A stretch of DNA of 64,000 bases from positions 62,001-126,000 of the forward strand of contig NZ_CP102294.1 in NCBI RefSeq assembly GCF_025144665.1, in the 5' to 3' direction. A program made the translations under genes and the position numbers. This stretch comes from Alistipes ihumii AP11. Its GTDB lineage: Bacteria; Bacteroidota; Bacteroidia; Bacteroidales; Rikenellaceae. The notes beneath the pieces were generated by a model that did not search any database, had not been told where the DNA came from, and saw only the letters and a list, made by a program, of their open reading frames with translations. Below, piece by piece: positions 45,862-54,061 of this stretch; position 1 is the stretch's first letter; the number at the start of each line of letters is the position of its first letter.

Positions 45862-46090
45862 GCTTTCGTATCTTTTGACTGCGTTTCGGGCGCAGCGGTT
45901 ATTCGTTCTTCCTTGCGCTTTCGCGTCGGAGCCGGCCGGGCGGGGCCGTTCTCCTCGTTTGTTTCCGGGCCGCCGAGTGTTCCGATGCGAAATCCTCGGT
46001 GCGCAGCGACCGTGACTCTGTTTGCCGTGCAAGCGCCTTTGCAGCGGCTTATTTCGGGGGGCGGCCCGTCCCACAGGGCTTTCCGGAAAT

Positions 46091-48202
46091 TCATATCTGC
46101 AGCAGGCCGAGCGGCCGCATCAGGTCCCATTTTTTCGACAGGTAGAAAGCCACGAAAGACTCCTCGCTGTAATGCCGGAACAGCTCGGCTGCCTCGCCGA
46201 ACGTGAACTTGCGCGACAGATCGGAGGCGGTTTGCATCAGGCACAGCAGAAATTCGGTCTCATGCGGCTTGAATTTCAGTTTCCTTGCAGACGAGGCGCC
46301 GTGCAGCACGAGGCCGTCCTCTTGCCGAACGGGAGGAGGACCGATCCACACGACCCTTGCGTTTTCGTCGAACAGACGCGATGCGTCGGGCCGGATCATC
46401 TGATCGGCTATGAGCGAGGCGTCCACTGTCGTGCGTGGCGTTTTCCCGGCGAACCACTTGTGAACCGGACGGTCGAGCCCGTCGCCGGCCATGTAGTGTC
46501 TGAGCGCCTCGTCGAGTCCTTCCCCGACCAGACGGATATCGTATCCCCGGTTCTCGACGAATGCCACTTCGTTGTTGGCGAACGCGTGCACATGGGCATT
46601 CCGGCGACGGACGCCGAACGCTTCCGGGTCGGTTCCGCTCGGGCTGTGAACCGTCATCGCGTACCGGTGCCAAAAGGCCGAATCGATCAGTCCGGCCCGG
46701 AACATCTGGCGCACCGCCTCGAGCGAGTCGACGCTTTCTTGCAACGTTTGGGTAGGAAAGCCGTACATCAGGTAGGCATGGACCATGATGCCCGCATAGC
46801 TGAAGTTACGCATGGCGAGCGCGGCTTGCGCTATATCGACGCCCTTGTTCATTTTCTTCAGCAGCCGGTCCGAGGCCACTTCCAGCCCGCCCGACACGGC
46901 GATACATCCGGCCGCGGCCATCAGCAGGCACAGGTCGCCCGTGTAACGGCTCTCGAAGCGGACGTTCGTCCACCAGCTGACGCACAGTCCGCGGCGGAGT
47001 ATCTCGAGCGATATTTCCTTGAGCAGCTTGGGCGGGGCCGCCTCGTCGGTGAAGTGGAAACTGCGGCTGCCCGTTTGGCGGATCACCTCTTCCATCCAGT
47101 CTACGAACGTGGCGGCCGGAACGCTCTCGTACCGCCGGATATAGTCGAGCGACGTATCGCAGAAGGCGCACTTGGCCCAGTAGCAGCCGTGCGCGATCGT
47201 CATCTTGTTCCAGCGTCCGTCGGTCCACAGCCGGTGCATCGGATTGGTCGTCTCGAGCAGCGAGAGATACCGGTCGAAAAGCAGCCCCGTGAAGTCCGGA
47301 CAGCCTCTTTCCCTGTGGGTCACGTTCCCCTCGCCTTCGTGATAGCCGTCGCGCGTGTAGGTCCGCACGAGCTCTCCGTCCAAAAGAATCCGCTCCAGCG
47401 GCAGCTCCCCATCGTCGAGTATCAGGTAGTCGATGTAGCGGAAGATGCCCCGGTCGCTCATCGTCCGAAGCTCGGTCGACGGATATCCGCCTCCCGCGGC
47501 GATCCGGATGTCGGGATGGCGCTCCTTGAGGTATTGAGCGCACCGCAGCGCGGCGAGCAGGCATCCCGGGAAGGGGATCGTGAAGCCGACGACCGTCGGC
47601 CGCTCGGCCGTGATTTTCCGTTCGAGCAGCTCGCACATTCTTTCTTCGATCGGGTTCCTCGGCTCGGCCAGTACGGTCTCGATCTCGGCGAACGACCCGA
47701 TCGCCATGGCCAGGCGCTCGCCGTAGCGGACGATCTCGAAGTGCTCGGTCACCGTCGCGCGGATCAGATCGCTCAGATCCTGCAGATAGAGCGTGCAGAG
47801 GAATTTGGCGCATTCCGCCGTGCCGAGGGTGCCGAACAGGTCGCTCAGCTCCCCGATCGTCTCGAACCTTCCCGCCTGCGGCAGAAACTCGCCCGTGCAG
47901 ATCAGCTGGGCGAGGCCCGGGTCCCGTCCGCGCAGAAAATCGACGACGGCGTCGATCGTGGCCGTATAGCGCGTCCGCATGGCATGGATGCGCTCCAGAT
48001 TCTCGTCTTCGTCCGGAATCCGCAGCTCGAAAACCCGCTCGAGAAAGTCCCGCGAGAACACGGCTCCGATCAGTTCGACCGACAGGTCGGCCTGAGCGAC
48101 GTCGAATCCCCTGTGCCGGAGGTAGCCGCTCAGGTAAGCGGTGGCCGGGTAGGGACAGTTGACCTGAACGAACGGAGGCGTGACGAGCAGCAGCTTTTCC
48201 AC
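46091..48202 (-). CDS. B12-binding-type radical SAM protein
   Basis: The 703-residue protein has an N-terminal cobalamin-binding-like Rossmann region (MEKLLLVTPPFVQVNCPYPATAYLSGYLRHRG onward, and VVGFTIPFPGCLLAA near residue 205). A radical SAM barrel starts near residue 340 with the cluster motif GCYWAKCAFC. The cluster Cys spacing is CX4CX2C, not the usual CX3CX2C; similar spacing occurs in some B12-type radical SAM groups. A C-terminal domain of about 120 residues follows. The reaction is unknown: methylation or peptide modification are options. It begins 1 base after the stop of the MBL gene, so the two form an operon. Confidence 0.83.
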   Translation of the reverse strand: MEKLLLVTPPFVQVNCPYPATAYLSGYLRHRGFDVAQADLSVELIGAVFSRDFLERVFELRIPDEDENLERIHAMRTRYTATIDAVVDFLRGRDPGLAQLICTGEFLPQAGRFETIGELSDLFGTLGTAECAKFLCTLYLQDLSDLIRATVTEHFEIVRYGERLAMAIGSFAEIETVLAEPRNPIEERMCELLERKITAERPTVVGFTIPFPGCLLAALRCAQYLKERHPDIRIAAGGGYPSTELRTMSDRGIFRYIDYLILDDGELPLERILLDGELVRTYTRDGYHEGEGNVTHRERGCPDFTGLLFDRYLSLLETTNPMHRLWTDGRWNKMTIAHGCYWAKCAFCDTSLDYIRRYESVPAATFVDWMEEVIRQTGSRSFHFTDEAAPPKLLKEISLEILRRGLCVSWWTNVRFESRYTGDLCLLMAAAGCIAVSGGLEVASDRLLKKMNKGVDIAQAALAMRNFSYAGIMVHAYLMYGFPTQTLQESVDSLEAVRQMFRAGLIDSAFWHRYAMTVHSPSGTDPEAFGVRRRNAHVHAFANNEVAFVENRGYDIRLVGEGLDEALRHYMAGDGLDRPVHKWFAGKTPRTTVDASLIADQMIRPDASRLFDENARVVWIGPPPVRQEDGLVLHGASSARKLKFKPHETEFLLCLMQTASDLSRKFTFGEAAELFRHYSEESFVAFYLSKKWDLMRPLGLLQI

Positions 48203-48203
48203 G

Positions 48204-48977
48204 TTATTCGGGAATTTCGACGGTCAGGCCGTCGTATGCGAAATAGACGCCCTCCGGCAGCGCGGCCTGTTCCTCCGCGTGGCGTCCCATCTGGTGCGAT
48301 ACGTGCGTCAGGTAGGTGACGTTAGAAGAGACGGCGCGGCTGATCCGCAGCGCTTCGTCGAGCGTGAAGTGCGACAGGTGAGGTTCCTTGCGCAAGGCGT
48401 TGATGACCAGCGTGTCTACGCCCCGTATTTTGTCGATTTCCCGCTCGTCGATCTGGTTCATGTCGGTCAGGTAGGCCAGCGGTCCTATCCGGAAGCCGAG
48501 GACCGGCAGCTTGTAGTGGATGCCCCGGATCGGGACGATCCTCGTCTGTCCGATGGAGAAAGGCTCGTCGGGGCGAATCGTATGCAGGTCGATTTCCGGA
48601 ACGCCGGGGTAGGGATGCTCCGAGAACGCATAGTCGAAGTCCTGCCTTACCCGCTTCTGGACCCGTTCCTCGGCATAGAGCTTCACCGGAGCGCCGGAAG
48701 TGTAGTTGAATGCCCGCACGTCGTCCAGTCCGCTGATATGGTCCTTATGCTCGTGGGTCAGCAGAATTCCGTCGAGTCTTTCCACGCCCGCCCGCAGCAT
48801 TTGTTGCCGGAAATCCGGGCCCGCGTCGATCAGGATCGTTTCGCGGCCCGTCTCGATCAGGGCCGACGTTCGCAGCCGCTTGTCCCGCTCGTCCGGCGAC
48901 AGGCAGACCCTGCAATGGCAGGAGATGACCGGTACCCCCTGCGACGTCCCGGTTCCCAGAAAAGTCAGTTTAGCCAT
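48204..48977 (-). CDS. PhnP/RNase Z-like MBL-fold hydrolase
   Basis: The 257-residue protein starts MAKLTFLGTGTSQGVPV, with the Cys-rich insertion CHCRVC typical of the PhnP-like branch. The zinc site is THEHKDHISGLDD near residue 75. The C-terminal half has IRGIHYKLPVLGF and a final THVSHQMGRHAE with the last His ligands. PhnP-like proteins cleave cyclic phosphodiesters; here the phn pathway is absent and the partner is a radical SAM gene, so the substrate is open. First gene of the operon. Confidence 0.88.
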   Translation of the reverse strand: MAKLTFLGTGTSQGVPVISCHCRVCLSPDERDKRLRTSALIETGRETILIDAGPDFRQQMLRAGVERLDGILLTHEHKDHISGLDDVRAFNYTSGAPVKLYAEERVQKRVRQDFDYAFSEHPYPGVPEIDLHTIRPDEPFSIGQTRIVPIRGIHYKLPVLGFRIGPLAYLTDMNQIDEREIDKIRGVDTLVINALRKEPHLSHFTLDEALRISRAVSSNVTYLTHVSHQMGRHAEEQAALPEGVYFAYDGLTVEIPE

Positions 48978-49000
48978 GCGGAATGATAGTTTGCAGGTCC

Positions 49001-49008
49001 CAAAGGTA
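49001..49008 (-). promoter_or_regulatory. TAnnTTTG promoter element of the MBL-radical SAM operon
   Basis: TACCTTTG on the minus strand lies 24 bases upstream of the ATG at 48977. Confidence 0.6.
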
Positions 49009-49235
49009 GCAAAAAAAAACGATTCGCCGGGCCGCTCGGAGACTGCCTGTCGCGCTGCCGAGGAAGGTTCTTCCGAACCGGCCTGATTCCCGATTTTTTC
49101 GGGAGACGGTGAAAACCGGGCGGATTCAGGTCCGCCGTGCGGCGGATTTCCCGGACGACCGATCGGGAAACCATGCCGGATTTATTTTGCCCGAAGTTTG
49201 CTGTAATCGGTTCGGCGCCTGTGTACGGAGCCGGA

Positions 49236-49886
49236 ATGATCATAGCGGATTCCATGGTAGTTGCCTATTTGAGAGTGAGCACTGGGAAGCAGAATCTGGC
49301 GAACCAGCAGGACGAAATCAGGCGGTTCGCCGCCGCCGGAGGCATCGTGGTCGACCGTTGGGTGACCGAGGTGGTCAGCGGCCGCAAGAACGAGAAGGAG
49401 AGAAAGCTGGGCCCGTTGCTCGGGAAAATGCGGTCGGGCGATACGTTGATCGTGACGGAGCTGTCGCGGCTGAGTCGCACGCTGACCGACATCATGGCGA
49501 TCATGGGGCGCTGCCTCGAGCACAGGATCGTCCTTTACAGTATCAAGGAGGGCTATGCCTTCGACGACAGCATCAATAGCAAGGTGCTCTGCTTCGCCTT
49601 CGGGCTGGCGGCCGAGATCGAACGGAACCTGATCTCGATGCGAACGAAAGAGGCGCTGGCCCTGTGTCGGGCCGAGGGCGTGAAACTCGGCCGTCGCAAA
49701 GGGAGCTACACGAAATTGCGGATACTGATCGATAACCGTCGGGAGATCGTACGGATGCTGCGCTGCCGCAAGTCGATCGCCGACGTATGCAGGCGTTACG
49801 AGGTTTCCCGGGAAACGTTCAACGCACTACGGAGGCGGTACGGTTCGGTCGCCCGCGCAGCCGAGTCGCGCCGAAAACCCGGATAG
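49236..49886 (+). CDS. Serine recombinase (resolvase/invertase family)
   Basis: The 216-residue recombinase has the catalytic Ser in VVAYLRVSTGKQNLANQ (about residue 15) and the supporting Arg residues in ELSRLSRTLTDI near 75. A long E-helix (FGLAAEIERNLISMRTKEAL) follows, then a C-terminal helix-turn-helix (SIADVCRRYEVSRETFNALRR). Size and layout match Bacteroidota master DNA invertases such as Mpi, or element resolvases. It borders an AT-rich island on its right, so it may be that element's recombinase. ATG 49236 follows a GGAG-like site; ATG 49254 is the other option. Confidence 0.92.
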   Translation: MIIADSMVVAYLRVSTGKQNLANQQDEIRRFAAAGGIVVDRWVTEVVSGRKNEKERKLGPLLGKMRSGDTLIVTELSRLSRTLTDIMAIMGRCLEHRIVLYSIKEGYAFDDSINSKVLCFAFGLAAEIERNLISMRTKEALALCRAEGVKLGRRKGSYTKLRILIDNRREIVRMLRCRKSIADVCRRYEVSRETFNALRRRYGSVARAAESRRKPG

Positions 49887-49955
49887 ATTTCTGGAAATTT
49901 CCCTTTGGGGGTGTTTTCATAACGTCATAAACAGTCGTTTTTTATGAAAACTTTC

Positions 49956-49963
49956 TATTTTTG
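49956..49963 (+). promoter_or_regulatory. Candidate promoter of the AT-rich operon
   Basis: TATTTTTG fits TAnnTTTG. It is flanked upstream by a 9-bp inverted repeat (49913-49921 with 49943-49951). Transcription from here would include the long hairpin at 50.04-50.16 kb in the leader. Confidence 0.5.
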
Positions 49964-50040
49964 TAAAAAATACAATTTTTGGCCTATGAGATAAAACGAG
50001 CTGTTTACTGACCATACATAAAAAGCGTTAGCTTTTATTC

Positions 50041-50161
50041 TTGCTTTCTGAAACTTCGACAATTTCACAAAGTACAACAAGAGTAAAGCGTAAACGCTCA
50101 CGTCCCGACGTGGGCTTTACTCTGTTTGTTGTACAAGGTAGTCGAAGACCTCAGAAAGCAA
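50041..50161 (+). ncRNA. Long structured leader, four-segment hairpin
   Basis: Reverse-complement segments nest in order: 50041-50051 with 50151-50161 (11 bp), 50054-50060 with 50141-50147 (7 bp), 50072-50080 with 50126-50134 (9 bp), and 50080-50089 with 50114-50123 (10 bp, sharing base 50080). They are capped by a small 5-bp hairpin (99-103 with 108-112) and separated by short asymmetric internal loops. An outer TTATT/AATAA pair may extend it. In total about 40 bp of nested pairing occurs in 121 bases, far more than chance. It lies between a candidate promoter and the first gene of the AT-rich operon, so it is probably a 5' leader RNA. A single-strand DNA recombination or transfer site is the alternative. 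I do not recognise the family. Confidence 0.7.
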
Positions 50162-50245
50162 ATAAGGGTTTAGTCCCACGTTTTTTATGTGCTTACATTT
50201 CATTTTGACTGCCATGGGACTTGGCGAACTAACACATGGATAGTT

Positions 50246-50509
50246 ATGGCTTCAGACATTTCTCAATTCACTCAGAGCGTACTGAACGAATTTACGGAAC
50301 GACTGACAGATCAGGTCTTTCTGTTTATCGAAAACGACCGCGAATTGCTGGGACAATACCTTCACACCGTTGAAGGAAAAGAGCTTGATACGGTAAACGC
50401 CCATATCGCACAAGCAATCAAACGGCATTTCGGCTTGGAAAGCAAAGGTGAAAAATGCAATACTCCTAACAGTAAATTGATACAGGGATATGAAAAGTTT
50501 ACCATATAA
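50246..50509 (+). CDS. Small conserved-type hypothetical protein of mobile regions
   Basis: The 87-residue product starts MASDISQFTQSVLNEF and is mostly helical and charged, without a signal or membrane segment. Its form reminds me of small hypothetical proteins found near integrated elements in Bacteroides, but I cannot name a family. It is the first gene after the structured leader; the next gene starts inside its last codons (20-base overlap), so translation is coupled. ATG 50246 was chosen because the upstream extension to 50189 lies in leader sequence. Confidence 0.7.
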   Translation: MASDISQFTQSVLNEFTERLTDQVFLFIENDRELLGQYLHTVEGKELDTVNAHIAQAIKRHFGLESKGEKCNTPNSKLIQGYEKFTI

Positions 50510-51011
50510 ATCAATTGCAAATCGTTGGCGAAACGTTGTTTTGCTTTTGATTGTAACCGTTTTGTCCGCATCCGAACCGCTTTGGGGACAAAATTCTTTT
50601 GACGCGGATTCAAATTCAACACTCTTTTTTCCTGCGTATAAAATAGAATTACAATACATAGGAACCGGAAACGTAATACGACCGGATACGCTAACGGGAA
50701 TAGATGGATTATATTATGATTCATCACAAGGTAATACAATTCTAAGCCTTATTGCCAGAGGTCATTTGCAAAAACAATTTTTTTTGCAAAAAGTATTGGC
50801 GGAAACAGATTCTAAATGCGAAATGCTATGCGTAATAAGGGAGGAATTTGAGGAAAAATACCATATGGCTATAGTGGTAATGTCAACTTTCTATGTCGAT
50901 AACGAACTGAAATATCGTTTTGATATTCTTATGGATTTAGATGACGATTTGCGAAATTTTAAAGGAGATATGGGTTATGTTTGTTTATGCCATAGTCCTT
51001 TGCGATTATAA
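50490..51011 (+). CDS. Hypothetical exported protein
   Basis: The 173-residue product has a basic N-terminus and a hydrophobic signal segment (about residues 16-32, ending LWGQN), so it should be exported to the periplasm. The rest alternates short beta strands and charged turns (AIVVMSTFYVDNELKYRFDI) and resembles no family I know. The gene is AT-rich, overlaps the previous gene by 20 bases with a GGGAT site before its ATG, and precedes two zinc-ribbon membrane proteins. Confidence 0.7.
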   Translation: MKSLPYKSIANRWRNVVLLLIVTVLSASEPLWGQNSFDADSNSTLFFPAYKIELQYIGTGNVIRPDTLTGIDGLYYDSSQGNTILSLIARGHLQKQFFLQKVLAETDSKCEMLCVIREEFEEKYHMAIVVMSTFYVDNELKYRFDILMDLDDDLRNFKGDMGYVCLCHSPLRL

Positions 51012-51022
51012 TCTTCCGAGTT

Positions 51023-51595
51023 GTGCAATCACGGATTAGTTACTGTACATATTGCGGCAAAGAGCTCGGGTGGCGGGTACATAAGTGCCCCCATTGCGGG
51101 CATTTGGTAGCTGCGGATACGATTCGCACTGATTTACCGACCGTTCGACCTAATCGACCGTATGAACCGCATTCAGATCGGAAAAGTCGGTCGAATCGTT
51201 CTAAATCGGTATTTTACGGTGTGTTGTGGGTGATTGTTGCTTTCGTGGGTATTTTATTATTGGGGTATGCGATAGAATCGATCGAAAACGTAATAAACAG
51301 CGATACGGAGGCGGGGTATACTATTGATATTTTTCGTTCGGATAAAGATCAGATTAACGAAATGGCAAAACCAACATTGCAAGAAATTCTCAATGAAGAG
51401 TTTCCTGCTGCCGGAATAGAGGTTTTAGAGACCAGTGTCGTAAAAAAAGATCGTTCGAGTAATGAATATGATGGGATCGCACTTATTCGGATCAATAGGG
51501 ATGAGATATACATCGGGTTTAACGTGATTTTTGACGGAGAGGATGCCATTATATCCGTTCCCCCTGAAGAGGTACTGCGATTACGATTTTTTTGA
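51023..51595 (+). CDS. Zinc-ribbon single-pass membrane protein
   Basis: The 190-residue product begins with a zinc ribbon (CTYCGKELGWRVHKCPHCGH: two CxxC pairs, residues about 8-27). A basic linker and one transmembrane helix (about 63-82) follow, then an acidic, folded C-terminal domain of about 100 residues that would lie outside the cytoplasm. The start is GTG 51023, 11 bases after the preceding stop; no ATG is available before the ribbon. Function unknown. The next gene encodes another zinc ribbon joined to membrane helices. Confidence 0.72.
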   Translation: MQSRISYCTYCGKELGWRVHKCPHCGHLVAADTIRTDLPTVRPNRPYEPHSDRKSRSNRSKSVFYGVLWVIVAFVGILLLGYAIESIENVINSDTEAGYTIDIFRSDKDQINEMAKPTLQEILNEEFPAAGIEVLETSVVKKDRSSNEYDGIALIRINRDEIYIGFNVIFDGEDAIISVPPEEVLRLRFF

Positions 51596-51615
51596 TTTTT
51601 AATATTGTTAAAATT

Positions 51616-52149
51616 ATGGGAGTCGATTATAAATACTGTCCGTATTGCGGGCAGGAAACATATGAACAGGATGCCCGATATTGTCCCTCTTGCGGTAAAG
51701 CATATCCGAATGTGAATATATCCCCGGATAATCGGAATGAGAATAGTTATTCTAATGAGGTAATGCCGGAACGCCCGTTGAAGTTGTTAAAATTCAACTG
51801 GGGAGCGTTTTGCTTTTCATGGTTATGGGCTGTTTTCAATGGGATGCCGTGGATGATACTGTGGGGGATGCTGTGGATATTCGGTGGAATTATGGTATCC
51901 GTCATTGGGGGCCCTTCGCTTATTCTAAAATGGTTTATCCTTGTGAGGGTTATTTGTGTGCTTACACTGTCTGTTATTTTCGGTATCTTCGGTAACCGGT
52001 GGGCATGGAAATATAAAAAGTGGAAAAGCGTACAGCATTTTGAATTTGTTCAGAAAAATTGGAAACAGGCAGGATTCATTATTGTTATAGGACCTTTCCT
52101 ATTAGGTATTATATTGCTTATTGTCTTATTGGTTATACATGAGTTCTAG
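51616..52149 (+). CDS. Zinc-ribbon DUF2628-like membrane protein
   Basis: The 177-residue product has an N-terminal zinc ribbon (CPYCGQETYEQDARYCPSCGK, two CxxC pairs, residues 7-27). The membrane part follows with the DUF2628-like signature FNWGAFCFSWLWAVFNGM near residue 65 and three to four hydrophobic segments. DUF2628 proteins are inner-membrane proteins of unknown role, and a fused zinc ribbon is common in them. ATG 51616 was chosen over the TTG at 51592. It is the last gene of the AT-rich operon, followed by a terminator. Confidence 0.8.
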   Translation: MGVDYKYCPYCGQETYEQDARYCPSCGKAYPNVNISPDNRNENSYSNEVMPERPLKLLKFNWGAFCFSWLWAVFNGMPWMILWGMLWIFGGIMVSVIGGPSLILKWFILVRVICVLTLSVIFGIFGNRWAWKYKKWKSVQHFEFVQKNWKQAGFIIVIGPFLLGIILLIVLLVIHEF

Positions 52150-52251
52150 CGGTTATTTAGATCAACCCGTTACTTTGTTTGAGAGAACATGCATTGGGAA
52201 TATCATGCGGTTGCGGTTTTATTGCGCCTTATTGTGTTCCGCCAAAAACGA

Positions 52252-52288
52252 ATCGGCCACCTACTTTTATGTGAGTGGCTGATTTTTT
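52252..52288 (+). terminator. Terminator of the AT-rich operon
   Basis: A 9-bp stem (52252-52260 with 52275-52283, one G-T pair), 14-base loop and a run of six T starting at 52283. Confidence 0.8.
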
Positions 52289-52400
52289 AGCGTCGGGGCG
52301 GCCGGATTCGCACCGGCGGCGACACGTCTCGCTCGTGAGCGCACATTCGGCGACATGGCCGTTTCGCGCGTTGTTTTCGAGGTATCGATTGCCCGAGGCA

Positions 52401-52432
52401 TTGGAAACAATCCGATACTTTCCGTATCTTTA
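52401..52432 (+). promoter_or_regulatory. Promoter of the DEAD-box helicase gene
   Basis: TTG (52401-52403), 21 bases, then TATCTTTA (52425-52432), one base from the TAnnTTTG consensus, 25 bases upstream of the ATG. Confidence 0.65.
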
Positions 52433-52457
52433 CGCCCGGAAATCAACAAGCAAGATT

Positions 52458-53816
52458 ATGAAATTCGAAGAATTGGGGCTTCATGAAGATATTCTGGAAG
52501 GAATCCGGCCGATGAATTTCGACCAGATGACTCCCGTGCAGGAACAGACCATACCGGTGATTATGGAGGGGCGCGACCTGATCGGCTGCGCCCAGACGGG
52601 AACGGGCAAGACGGCGGCCTATACGCTCCCGCTGCTCGAGCGGCTGTTGCGGGAGGGCAATCCCGACAACGTGGTCAAGTCGCTGATCGTCGTGCCCACG
52701 CGCGAACTCGCGCAGCAGATCGACGTCCAGTTTCAGGGATTTTCCTACTTCCTGCCGCTTTCGACTACGGTCGTGTACGGCGGCGGCGACGGGTTCGGGT
52801 GGAGCGAGCAGAAGCAGGGCATGCTGATGGGAACCGATATCGTGATCGCCACGCCGGGCCGGCTGATCGCGCATATCCAGAACAGCGGAATCGACCTTTC
52901 CCATGTCGAATACTTCGTGCTCGACGAGGCCGACCGGATGCTCGACATGGGCTTTTTCGACGACATCATGCGGATCGTGTCCCAGCTGCCTTCCGAGCGT
53001 CAGACGATCATGTTCTCGGCCACTCTGCCGCCCAAGATACGCAAGCTGGCCAAGGAGATCATGCACGATCCGGCCGAGGTCAATATCGCCGTGTCGAAGC
53101 CCAACGAGGCGATCGAGCAGTCGGCCTACGTCTGCTACGAGAACCAGAAGATGGGTATCGTCCGCGAGTTGTTCTCGAAGCCTACGGGAACGAAGACGAT
53201 CATTTTCTCCTCCTCGAAGCAGAAGGTCAAGGAGCTCGCTTTTTCGCTCAAGCGCATGAAGCTGAACGTCGCACCGATGCACTCCGACCTGAAGCAGGAG
53301 CAGCGCGAAGAGGTCATGCTCGACTTCAAAAACGGCAAGATCGACGTGCTGGTGGCTACGGACATCGTGGCGCGCGGGATCGACATCGAGGACATCGGCA
53401 CGGTAATTAATTTCGACGTTCCGCACGACCCCGAGGACTACATTCACCGCATCGGCCGGACGGCCCGGGCCGCGGCGACCGGCACGGCCATTACGTTTGT
53501 CAACGAGAAGGAGCAGGGCAAGTTCCACCGAATCGAGACCTTCATCGAGCGGGAAATTCCCAAGGCCGCGCTGCCGGAGCAGCTGGGGTCGGGTCCCGCC
53601 TACGACCCCGGTGCCGGAGAACGTCGCGGGGGACGCGGCGGTCGGAACGCCTCGGGCCGGGGAGGCCGCAACCGGGGCCGGGACCGTGGCGGAGACTCCC
53701 GTCCCGCACTCGAGTCGCGTCCGGACCAAGGCGGCGGTTCCGCCGGACGTTCCCGAGGGCGCCGTCATGGCCGGGGACCCCGCAGGGAGGAGAGAAAGAA
53801 AGACGCCGAAAGTTAG
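52458..53816 (+). CDS. DEAD-box RNA helicase, RhlE-like
   Basis: The 452-residue ATP-dependent RNA helicase shows all motifs in order: Q motif (MTPVQEQTIP), AQTGTGKT (motif I), PTRELAQQ, TPGRL, VLDEADRMLDMG (DEAD, motif II), SAT (FSATLPPK), the second RecA domain with ATDIVARGID and HRIGRTARA (motif VI). A Gly/Arg-rich tail (about 385-452, RGG-like repeats) probably binds RNA. Such helicases act in ribosome assembly and cold adaptation. The upstream frame from 52275 is noncoding. Confidence 0.95.
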   Translation: MKFEELGLHEDILEGIRPMNFDQMTPVQEQTIPVIMEGRDLIGCAQTGTGKTAAYTLPLLERLLREGNPDNVVKSLIVVPTRELAQQIDVQFQGFSYFLPLSTTVVYGGGDGFGWSEQKQGMLMGTDIVIATPGRLIAHIQNSGIDLSHVEYFVLDEADRMLDMGFFDDIMRIVSQLPSERQTIMFSATLPPKIRKLAKEIMHDPAEVNIAVSKPNEAIEQSAYVCYENQKMGIVRELFSKPTGTKTIIFSSSKQKVKELAFSLKRMKLNVAPMHSDLKQEQREEVMLDFKNGKIDVLVATDIVARGIDIEDIGTVINFDVPHDPEDYIHRIGRTARAAATGTAITFVNEKEQGKFHRIETFIEREIPKAALPEQLGSGPAYDPGAGERRGGRGGRNASGRGGRNRGRDRGGDSRPALESRPDQGGGSAGRSRGRRHGRGPRREERKKDAES

Positions 53817-54061
53817 TCTTCAGGGGCGGATCGGCACGCGGTATGCCGTTTCCCGTCGGATGTCTGCCGGATGTTGCGTCGGTGCGGGGAAAGCGTCTTC
53901 GCGCGGAATCCTATGAGCCGACAGCGGGTTTCGGTCCTCCGTTTATAGCGGCTTCCGGTTCGACCTCGGAGGAGCGGGTCGGAAACGGGTTGCGCTTCGT
54001 GGTTCCGGATTTCGGCGGCATGCGGTTGATTCGCGAGGATTGAGATTGATATAATATCGTT

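Noticed and set aside
50035-50165. Integron attC site as explanation for the long hairpin
   Set aside because: The ends lack the GTTRRRY/RYYYAAC core pair expected of attC, and no integron integrase is present.
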